From Gammaproteobacteria bacterium (GTDB lineage Bacteria > Pseudomonadota > Gammaproteobacteria > Steroidobacterales > Steroidobacteraceae): a DNA stretch of 5,373 nt. Both the position numbers and the translations under genes were made by a program. The stretch's first letter is position 1; the number at the start of each line of letters is the position of its first letter. The notes under the pieces are model-generated. The model was not told the DNA's origin and made no database searches. It was given only the letters and a program-made list of their open reading frames with translations. The DNA is taken from NCBI GenBank assembly GCA_030040235.1, contig JASHUC010000060.1:1-5373 (forward strand), in the 5' to 3' direction. Below, one piece after another: positions 1 through 5,373 of this stretch.

Positions 1-68
1 ACCTCTTCGTCCAGAGCGCCTACCGGAGCCTCTACGCCCATTGCCGGGAACTTCGAGGAGCCGTCTAG
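1..68 (+). CDS. 3' end of an unidentified upstream gene (partial)
   Basis: Reading from base 3, the frame is open from the window edge to a TAG at 66-68 and encodes 21 residues ending in CRELRGAV. Its stop shares one base with the GTG start of the next gene (TAGTG), a typical arrangement for translationally coupled genes, and this is the main reason to treat it as real. The fragment contains Tyr, Arg and Leu in a helix-like pattern but is too short to assign to a family. It implies that the operon extends to the left of the window. A chance open frame of this length is possible in GC-rich DNA, so confidence is moderate. Confidence 0.5.
   Translation, partial: LFVQSAYRSLYAHCRELRGAV
55..60 (+). 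promoter_or_regulatory. Ribosome-binding site for the dihaem PSD gene
   Basis: GAGGAG lies 7 bases before the GTG at 68. It decides the start: a TTG at 41 in the same frame has only a GGAG at 25-28, 12 bases away, and would add nine residues ahead of the signal peptide. The site lies inside the end of the upstream ORF, consistent with translational coupling. Confidence 0.7.
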
Positions 69-2578
69 TGAGCCGTCGCATCCGGCACCTCGTTCCGCTC
101 GCCGCCGCCTCGGTTCTGGTAGCGCTCGGCTCGAACGGCCTTGCGGGCGCTGCACCGGCCACGAGTTCGGCAGGCGCGGCGGCCGCGCCGACTCCCGCGA
201 GCACTGCGGCCCACGCGCTCCCTGCCGGCGGAGCGACCGACCTGCAGGCGAAGCCCTATTGGGGGATGCTCAGCCAGTACTGCGAGAAGTGCCACAACAC
301 CGATGACTGGGCCGGCGGGGTCGCCTTCGCGACGATGGATCCGAAGGACATTGCAAGCGATGCCAAGATCTGGGAGACGGCGATCATGAAGCTCGAGGGG
401 CACCTGATGCCCCCGCCCGGCCACAAGCAGCCGAACCAGGCGGCGATCGATGCCTTCATCGCCTGGATGGCGAATCACCTCGATGCGGCCGGGCGCGCGC
501 ACCCCGATCCGGGCTATGTCGAGCTGCACCGGCTGAACCGCTCCGAGTACGCGCGCTCCGTGGAGCAGATGCTCGGCGTCGAGGTCGATCCGAGCGCGCT
601 CTTGCCGAAGGACACCGAGAGCGACGACTTCGACGACATCGCGAATGTCCTCAAGGTCTCCCCGACCTTCCTCGATCAATACATCTCGGCCGCGCGCACC
701 GTGGCGGAGCTCGCGATCGGCAATCCGGAGGCGCACAAGTCCATCGCGATCTACGAGGCGGGCAGACAGGATCAAGCCTTCCACATCGAGGGTCTGCCGC
801 TCGGGACGCGCGGCGGTATGGTCGTGACGCATTACTTCCCCACCGATGGGGACTACGACTTCGACCTCTCGGTGTTCACCGGCATCGGCTATTACACCGG
901 GCTCGATTATGCGAACCCCGTGGTGCTCACGATCGACAACCAGAAAGTATTCGAGCGCTCGATCGGCGGCGCGGCCGATTTGAGGGAGGCCGATCAGCAT
1001 CCGAACGAGGCCGCCAAGGACTTCAGGTCGCGCTTTCAGCACATCCGGGTGCATGTCCCCGCGGGACCTCACCGGATCGGCGTCGCGTTCCTCGCGAGCA
1101 CGCACTCCGAATCGGTCGAGTGGCTCGAGCCGCTCAACCCTCGCGGGGGCAATGACCGCATGGCCACCATCCGCGGCCTGCAGATCACCGGACCCTATCA
1201 TCCGGCCGGCGTGAGCGAGACCCCGAGCCGGCACAAGATCTTCATTTGCCGTCCGCAGACTGCCGATCAAGCGGAGCCCTGCGCGCAGCAGATCCTCGCG
1301 AAGCTCGCGCGCGAGGCGTTTCGACGCCCGGTGACTGCCGAGGACCTCGCCGCGCCCATGCGCTTCTTCGAGCAGGGCCGGGCCGGAGGCAGCTTCGATA
1401 CCGGCATCGAGAACGGGATCGTCGCGATTCTCTGCAGCCCGAAGTTCCTGTTCCGCACGGAGTTCGCGCCGGCGCAGGTGAAGGCGGGCGGCATCTACCG
1501 CTTGAGCGATCTCGATCTCGCCGCGCGGCTCTCGTTCTTCCTCTGGAGCGAAGGGCCGGATGAGGAGCTCATCGAGCTCGGGGTCGCCGGCAAGCTCCAC
1601 GAGCCCGCGGTGCTCGAGCGCGAGGTGCGACGGATGCTCGCCGACCCGCGCGCCGAGTCACTCGTCACGAACTTCGCGTTCCAGTGGCTCGAAGTGGACA
1701 GCATGGACAAGATCGAGCCGGACAACGTCGAGTATCCCGGCTTCGACGAGGATCTGCGCTCGGCATACCGCACCGAGATGCGGCTGTTCCTCGACAGCAT
1801 CCTGCTCAAGGACCAGGACGTGCGCGAGCTCCTGACGGCGAACTGGACGTACGTGAATGCGCGGCTCGCCCTGCAGTATCACGTTCCGAACGTGCAGGGC
1901 GCGCAGTTCCGGCGCGTGACCCTCACCAATCGGGCGCGCTTTGGCCTCCTCGGCAAGGGCGCGATCCTGATGGGGACCTCCTATGCCAACCGAACGGCCC
2001 CGGTGCTGCGCGGTGCATGGATCCTCGATGTGGTCACCGATACCCCGCCGCATGCGCCGCCGCCCGCCATTCCGGCGCTCATCGAGAATGTGCCCGGAGG
2101 CAAGCAGCTCACCATCCGCCAGCGCATGGAGATGCACCGGCGGCAGCCCTCCTGCAATGCGTGTCACGGAATCATGGACCCGATGGGCCTTTCAATGGAG
2201 AACTTCGATGCGATGGGCGGCTGGCAGGTGAAGGACCGGGACACGGGACTGCCGATCGAGCCCGAGGGGCGGATGGCCGACGGCACGATGCTCAACGGTC
2301 CGATCGATCTGCGGCGGGCGCTCATGAGAGACCCCGGACAGTTCGTGCAGACGATCACCGAGAAGCTCATGACCTTTGCGCTCGGGCGCACGCTCGAGGC
2401 GCATGACATGCCGACCGTGCGGGCCATCGTTCGCACGGCAGCCCGCGACGATGATCGCTTCTCGGCGATCGTGCTCGGCATCGTCGCGAGCCCGCAGTTT
2501 CAGGAGCAGCACGCCCCGGGGCCCACGGGGCCCGCCGGGCCGAGCCTGCTGACGACGCAAGCGGCGAACCTCAACTGA
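68..2578 (+). CDS. Exported dihaem PSD-type cytochrome (DUF1587/1595/1592/1588/1585)
   Basis: This 836-residue protein has the 'planctomycete-type cytochrome' architecture. Residues 1-28 are a Sec signal peptide (MSRRIRHL, a hydrophobic stretch, then LAGA before cleavage), so it acts outside the cytoplasm. Residues about 60-145 form a c-type cytochrome domain with haem motif CEKCH at 72-76 and a possible axial Met in MPPP at 114-117. DUF1587 spans about 150-222 (LHRLNRSEY). A beta-rich region of about 236-378 follows. DUF1595 is at about 405-465 (LAREAFRRPVT), DUF1592 at 477-607 (LAARLSFFLWS), and DUF1588 at 620-725 with a second haem motif CNACH at 696-700 followed by GIMDPMG. DUF1585 is at about 746-812. 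C394 and C405 are a plausible disulfide pair. The family is presumed redox-active, but I know of no proven reaction. The GTG start is chosen from its ribosome-binding site, the TAGTG overlap and the clean signal peptide. The DUF1552 gene begins 33 bases downstream, and the two families are often neighbours. Family assignment is secure; function is not. Confidence 0.93.
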   Translation: MSRRIRHLVPLAAASVLVALGSNGLAGAAPATSSAGAAAAPTPASTAAHALPAGGATDLQAKPYWGMLSQYCEKCHNTDDWAGGVAFATMDPKDIASDAKIWETAIMKLEGHLMPPPGHKQPNQAAIDAFIAWMANHLDAAGRAHPDPGYVELHRLNRSEYARSVEQMLGVEVDPSALLPKDTESDDFDDIANVLKVSPTFLDQYISAARTVAELAIGNPEAHKSIAIYEAGRQDQAFHIEGLPLGTRGGMVVTHYFPTDGDYDFDLSVFTGIGYYTGLDYANPVVLTIDNQKVFERSIGGAADLREADQHPNEAAKDFRSRFQHIRVHVPAGPHRIGVAFLASTHSESVEWLEPLNPRGGNDRMATIRGLQITGPYHPAGVSETPSRHKIFICRPQTADQAEPCAQQILAKLAREAFRRPVTAEDLAAPMRFFEQGRAGGSFDTGIENGIVAILCSPKFLFRTEFAPAQVKAGGIYRLSDLDLAARLSFFLWSEGPDEELIELGVAGKLHEPAVLEREVRRMLADPRAESLVTNFAFQWLEVDSMDKIEPDNVEYPGFDEDLRSAYRTEMRLFLDSILLKDQDVRELLTANWTYVNARLALQYHVPNVQGAQFRRVTLTNRARFGLLGKGAILMGTSYANRTAPVLRGAWILDVVTDTPPHAPPPAIPALIENVPGGKQLTIRQRMEMHRRQPSCNACHGIMDPMGLSMENFDAMGGWQVKDRDTGLPIEPEGRMADGTMLNGPIDLRRALMRDPGQFVQTITEKLMTFALGRTLEAHDMPTVRAIVRTAARDDDRFSAIVLGIVASPQFQEQHAPGPTGPAGPSLLTTQAANLN
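2518..2541 (+). other. GC-only inverted repeats at the 3' end of the PSD gene
   Basis: Two copies of GGGCCC (2519-2524 and 2528-2533) can form a 6-bp stem with a 3-base loop. An alternative 5-bp stem pairs 2529-2533 with 2537-2541. The block lies inside the coding frame, where it encodes a Gly-Pro-rich tail, and no T-run follows, so it is not a rho-independent terminator. It may simply reflect Gly and Pro codons in GC-rich DNA, or it may stabilise or pause the transcript between the two genes. Confidence 0.35.
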
Positions 2579-2598
2579 GGCCCCGCGCGCAAGACTCT

Positions 2599-2604
2599 GA
2601 GGAG
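2599..2604 (+). promoter_or_regulatory. Ribosome-binding site for the DUF1552 gene
   Basis: GAGGAG lies 7 bases before the ATG at 2612, in the 33-base gap after the PSD stop codon. It favours 2612 over the in-frame ATG at 2627, which would sit 22 bases from the site. Either start leaves the twin-arginine motif intact. Confidence 0.75.
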
Positions 2605-2611
2605 CGAGCCG

Positions 2612-3943
2612 ATGTTCATCACGAAGATGCATCTTTCCCGCCGGACGGTGTTACGCGGAGTGGGCGCCTCGGTCGCGCTACCGCTGCTCGATGCGATGGT
2701 GCCGGCGGGAACTGCGCTCGCGAAGACCGCTGCAGCCCCGAAGATGAAGATGGCGTTCATCTACTTCCCGCACGGGGCCATCATGCTTCCGGGGAACGAT
2801 CAATGGACGCCGCAGGGCCAGGGACGGGAGTTCAAGCTCGCGCGGATCTTGCAGCCGCTCGAGGAGTTCCAGAGCCAGCTCATCGTCATCAGCAACCTCG
2901 GCAACAAGCCGGCGGAGAGCGCCGCCGTGCACGCCATCGTGCCGGGCACGTGGCTCTCGTGCGTGCATCCGCATGACGGCCAGTCGCCCGATGGAGGCGT
3001 GACGGTCGACCAGATGGCCGCCGCGCACATCGGCCAGGACACCCCGCTCCCCTCGCTCGAGGTGAAGACCGAGGCCCTGGGCGGCGGGGGTTCCTGCGAC
3101 CGCAATTTCGGCTGCAGCTACTCGGGAACCATCGCGTTTCGCACTCCGACGATGCCGCTGCCGATGGAGTACAACCCCCGTACGGTGTACCAGCGGCTGT
3201 TCGGCCGCGGCGACACCCTTGAGGAGCGCAAGGCGCTCACCGAGCAGTACGACAGCATCCTCGACATGGTCTCCGAGGACTCGGCATCGCTGCAGAGACG
3301 GCTCGGCGCCGCCGACCGTACGGTCCTCAGCGACTACATGGAAAGCGTGCGCGAGATCGAGCGGCGCATGCAGAAGATGGAGCACCAGGATCTCTCGAAG
3401 CTCAAGCTCCCTGCGGTGCCCATTGGGATTCCGGACTCCTTCCCGGAGCAGCAGGGGCTCATGTTCGACATGATCGCGCTCGCCTTCCAGGCGAACCTCA
3501 CGCACATCGCGACGATGATGATGGCCGCGGAGGTGAGCAACATGACTTACCCCTTCATCGGTGTGCCGGATGCGTTCCACCCGGTCTCGCATCACCAGGG
3601 CGACGCGGTGAAGATCGAGAAGCTCGTGAAGATCCAGACCTACCACTCCGGCAAGCTCGCGACGTTCTTGCGGCGCCTCGCGGCGACGCCCGATGGGGAC
3701 GGCTCGCTCCTCGAGCACACGATGGTGGTGTACGGCAGCAACATGAGCAACAGCAACGCGCACAACCAGTACCCGCTGCCGACCGCGATCCTGGGCGGAG
3801 GCTGCGGGAAGTTGAAGGGCGGCCAGCATCTGGTCTACCCCGAGCACACTCCGCTCGCGAACGTCTGGCTGACTCTGCTCGACCGCGCCGGAGTTCCGCT
3901 GCAGAAGGTCGGCGACAGCGCCGGGGAGATTTCGGAGATCTAG
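2612..3943 (+). CDS. DUF1552 (HXXSHH) protein with Tat signal
   Basis: This 443-residue protein belongs to the DUF1552 family, named after its HXXSHH motif, seen here as HPVSHH at 323-328. The N-terminus is a Tat signal: SRRTVLRG at 9-16, a hydrophobic stretch through about residue 30, and a likely cleavage site after ALA at 35-37. The mature protein opens with the family's KMAFIYFPHG (about 46-55). TVDQ is at 131-134 and a Cys pair (C162, C168) sits in CDRNFGC, followed by RTPTMPLP and NPRTVYQRLFG. The C-terminal part has VVYGSNMSNSNAH (372-384) and GDSAGEI near the end. Length is normal for the family and nothing is broken. Many His and Asp residues near 298-345 and 384 suggest metal or cofactor binding, which would explain Tat export, but this is inference; I know of no established reaction. 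It lies between the dihaem gene and the ankyrin gene, with a one-base gap to the latter, so the three are very probably co-transcribed. Confidence 0.93.
   Translation: MFITKMHLSRRTVLRGVGASVALPLLDAMVPAGTALAKTAAAPKMKMAFIYFPHGAIMLPGNDQWTPQGQGREFKLARILQPLEEFQSQLIVISNLGNKPAESAAVHAIVPGTWLSCVHPHDGQSPDGGVTVDQMAAAHIGQDTPLPSLEVKTEALGGGGSCDRNFGCSYSGTIAFRTPTMPLPMEYNPRTVYQRLFGRGDTLEERKALTEQYDSILDMVSEDSASLQRRLGAADRTVLSDYMESVREIERRMQKMEHQDLSKLKLPAVPIGIPDSFPEQQGLMFDMIALAFQANLTHIATMMMAAEVSNMTYPFIGVPDAFHPVSHHQGDAVKIEKLVKIQTYHSGKLATFLRRLAATPDGDGSLLEHTMVVYGSNMSNSNAHNQYPLPTAILGGGCGKLKGGQHLVYPEHTPLANVWLTLLDRAGVPLQKVGDSAGEISEI
3934..3937 (+). promoter_or_regulatory. Ribosome-binding site for the ankyrin gene
   Basis: GGAG lies 7 bases before the ATG at 3945 and sits within the last codons of the DUF1552 gene. 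With the stop and start separated by a single base, the ankyrin gene is probably translated by ribosomes finishing the DUF1552 gene. Confidence 0.65.
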
Positions 3944-3944
3944 C

Positions 3945-5373
3945 ATGAAGCTCGGGATCGCACCTCCTGTGCTTTGCATCGCGGCAGCGCTGAGCCTGGC
4001 GGCCTCGGGTGCAGCCGTCGCCCAAAGGGGCGGGGGGCGCGGATCGGACCTGTACGCCGATCCGGCTTCCCAGAGCCCGGCCGCGGCTGCACAGAGCAAG
4101 AGCATTCCGCCCCCGAACGGCCCGGTTCTCGTCGTGCGCAAAGACTCGACACCGGCACTCGTCAAGGCAGCGGAGGGCGAACAGCTGCAGGTCGCGCTCG
4201 GTCTCATTGCGCACGGCGCCGATGTGAATGCAGCAGCGCCCGACAGCACCACGGCACTCCTGTGGGCGATCCATTTCGATGAGGTGCCCCTGATCGACCG
4301 CCTCCTCGCGGCGCATGCGAACGTGCATGCGGCCAACGATTACGGCGCGACGCCGATGTCCGAGGCCGCAACCTTCGGGGATACCGCCGTCATCGAGAAG
4401 CTCGTCAGGGCCGGCGCGAACGCCGATGCGGCGAACGCCGATGGCGAGACCGCGCTCATGGTCCTCGCACGGACGGACAACGTCGAGGCGGCACGCTTCC
4501 TGATCCGCCACGGCGCGAACGTCAATGCGAGGGAGCGCCTGATGGGCCAGACGGCGCTCATGTGGGCCGCGGCGCGCAGTGAGCCCGAGATGGTGAAGCT
4601 CCTGCTCCACGACCATGCCAATCCCAACGTGCGCTCGGAGTTCAACACCGAGCGGCGCCAGATCACCGCCGAGCCGCGCATCCAGGCGCGCCCGACCGGG
4701 GGATTCACACCGCTCATCTACGCCGCGCGTGCGGGTTGCATCGCTTGCGCGACGGCCCTGGTGGAAGGCGGCGCGGATTTGAACCTGACCGATCCCGACG
4801 GGGAGACCCCGCTCCTCATCGCGACGGAGAACTTCCACTTCGATCTGGCCGCGTACCTGCTCAAGAAGGGCGCGAATCCGAATCGCTGGGACTGGTGGGG
4901 ACGCACCCCGCTGTACGCCGCCGTGGACCTCAACACGCTGCCCTACGGAGGGCGTCCGGATCACGTCACGCTCGACAACACCTCGAGCCTCAAGATGATC
5001 GAGCTGCTGCTCGATGCGGGCGCGAACCCGAACGCGCAGCTGAAGCTCTTTCCTCCCTACCGCTCGCTCGGGGCCGATCGCGGCGGTGACTCCATGCTGA
5101 CGACCGGCACGACGCCGTTGTTGCGTGCGGCCAAGGCCGGCGATGCGGCCGCCATCCGTCTGCTCCTCGCGCACGGAGCCATCGTGAGCCTGCCGAACCG
5201 TCTGGGGGAGACGCCCCTGATGGCCGCCGCGGGACTCGGCACAACCCCCGTAGACACGCGCGGCAAGTACAAGACAGAGAAGGAAGCGGTCGCGGCGATC
5301 GACCTTCTGGTCGCGGGCGGTGCGAACATCAACGCGGTGGACGGCAGAGGCGAGACTGCCCTGTTCGGGGCGG
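3945..5373 (+). CDS. Secreted ankyrin-repeat protein (3' end outside window)
   Basis: The frame opens at ATG 3945 and has no stop through the window end, giving 476 residues of an incomplete protein. Residues 1-26 are a Sec signal peptide (MKLGIAPP, a hydrophobic core, then AVA before Q27), so the repeats act outside the cytoplasm. A Gly/Ala/Pro-rich linker covers about 27-66. Ankyrin repeats then follow, recognised by TPL or TAL starts and GAN-PN or GADVN ends: about 69-98 (degenerate), 102-131, 135-164, 168-197, 202-229, 254-283, 287-316, 320-364, 389-418, 422-464, and the start of another at 470. Four repeats or junctions carry insertions, at about 231-252, 330-347, 365-388 and 431-447. 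C265 and C268 form a CXXC without the His needed for haem attachment. Ankyrin repeats bind proteins and have no reaction of their own. Position directly after the DUF1552 gene suggests a scaffold or partner for the two exported proteins, which is inference. Further repeats or a C-terminal domain may lie beyond the edge. Confidence 0.9.
   Translation, partial: MKLGIAPPVLCIAAALSLAASGAAVAQRGGGRGSDLYADPASQSPAAAAQSKSIPPPNGPVLVVRKDSTPALVKAAEGEQLQVALGLIAHGADVNAAAPDSTTALLWAIHFDEVPLIDRLLAAHANVHAANDYGATPMSEAATFGDTAVIEKLVRAGANADAANADGETALMVLARTDNVEAARFLIRHGANVNARERLMGQTALMWAAARSEPEMVKLLLHDHANPNVRSEFNTERRQITAEPRIQARPTGGFTPLIYAARAGCIACATALVEGGADLNLTDPDGETPLLIATENFHFDLAAYLLKKGANPNRWDWWGRTPLYAAVDLNTLPYGGRPDHVTLDNTSSLKMIELLLDAGANPNAQLKLFPPYRSLGADRGGDSMLTTGTTPLLRAAKAGDAAAIRLLLAHGAIVSLPNRLGETPLMAAAGLGTTPVDTRGKYKTEKEAVAAIDLLVAGGANINAVDGRGETALFGA
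4149..5373 (+). repeat. Ankyrin-repeat coding array (about 10 units plus a partial)
   Basis: The array has a basic period of about 33 codons, stretched by insertions in several places. At DNA level the most repeated word is GGCGCGAAC or GGCGCGAAT, encoding Gly-Ala-Asn, seen near 4414, 4513, 4870 and 5020, with variants GGCGCGGAT near 4771 and GGTGCGAAC near 5320. The units differ at most other bases, so this is an old, diverged protein repeat and not a recent tandem duplication. Confidence 0.8.

Noticed and set aside
41..67. TTG start at 41 for the dihaem protein
   Set aside because: Rare start codon with poorly spaced ribosome site; the GTG at 68 has GAGGAG at 7 bases, the TAGTG overlap and a cleaner signal peptide.
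65..1600. 511-residue minus-strand ORF opposite the dihaem gene
   Set aside because: Arg/Glu/Asp/Leu-rich composition typical of the antisense of GC-rich codons, no recognisable domain, and complete overlap with a well-supported gene.
1684..2406. 240-residue plus-strand ORF in another frame inside the dihaem gene
   Set aside because: It overlaps DUF1592, DUF1588 and the second haem site in the real frame, and its own product is Arg/Ala/Gly-rich with no domain.
2579..2611. Promoter or terminator in the gap between the PSD and DUF1552 genes
   Set aside because: Only 33 bases, filled largely by the ribosome site; no T-run and no convincing -10 or -35 boxes.
2678..4336. 552-residue minus-strand ORF opposite the DUF1552 gene
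   Set aside because: It lies across two plus-strand genes and has the same His/Arg/Val-rich shadow composition; no motif found.
3555..5174. 539-residue minus-strand ORF opposite the ankyrin gene
   Set aside because: Its apparent repetitiveness is the reverse complement of ankyrin repeat codons; the plus-strand frame has signal peptide, ribosome site and repeats.
3945..5373. Ankyrin protein as a eukaryote-directed effector
   Set aside because: It has a Sec signal peptide and sits in an operon with periplasmic proteins; nothing here indicates a host-delivery system.
1..5373. tRNA, rRNA, CRISPR array, insertion sequence or attachment site
   Set aside because: The window is nearly all coding, and I saw no direct-repeat-spacer pattern, transposase, terminal inverted repeats or structured RNA gene.

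Overview
The window is a compact, high-GC, plus-strand gene block with almost no intergenic DNA. It holds the last 22 codons of an unidentified upstream gene, two complete genes, and a third gene that runs off the right edge. The three main products all carry export signals, so the block appears to encode a periplasmic or cell-surface set of proteins. The gene content (a 'planctomycete-type' PSD cytochrome beside a DUF1552 protein and a secreted ankyrin-repeat protein) occurs in several environmental phyla. A soil or aquatic proteobacterium (for example a Steroidobacter-like gammaproteobacterium) or an acidobacterium fits best, but no marker gene here fixes the taxon.

Layout. Positions 1-68: 3' end of an upstream ORF whose TAG overlaps the GTG start of the next gene by one base. 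Positions 68-2578: a dihaem DUF1587/DUF1595/DUF1592/DUF1588/DUF1585 protein of 836 aa with a Sec signal peptide. Positions 2612-3943: a DUF1552 (HXXSHH) protein of 443 aa with a twin-arginine (Tat) signal. Positions 3945-5373: the first 476 residues of an ankyrin-repeat protein with a Sec signal peptide, starting one base after the DUF1552 stop and still open at the window end. Each of the three starts has a GGAG-type ribosome-binding site exactly 7 bases upstream. I saw no promoter or rho-independent terminator between the genes, so one transcript that begins left of the window is likely.

How the genes may work together. The cytochrome-like protein can attach haem at two CXXCH sites about 620 residues apart. 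The DUF1552 protein carries a His-rich HPVSHH motif and is exported by Tat, the route for proteins that fold, often around a cofactor, before export. The ankyrin protein would be an exported binding scaffold. A three-part extracytoplasmic redox or hydrolytic complex is a reasonable hypothesis. As far as I know, none of the PSD or DUF1552 families has an established reaction, so substrate and chemistry remain unknown.

The long minus-strand ORFs are shadows created by high-GC codon use and are not annotated.
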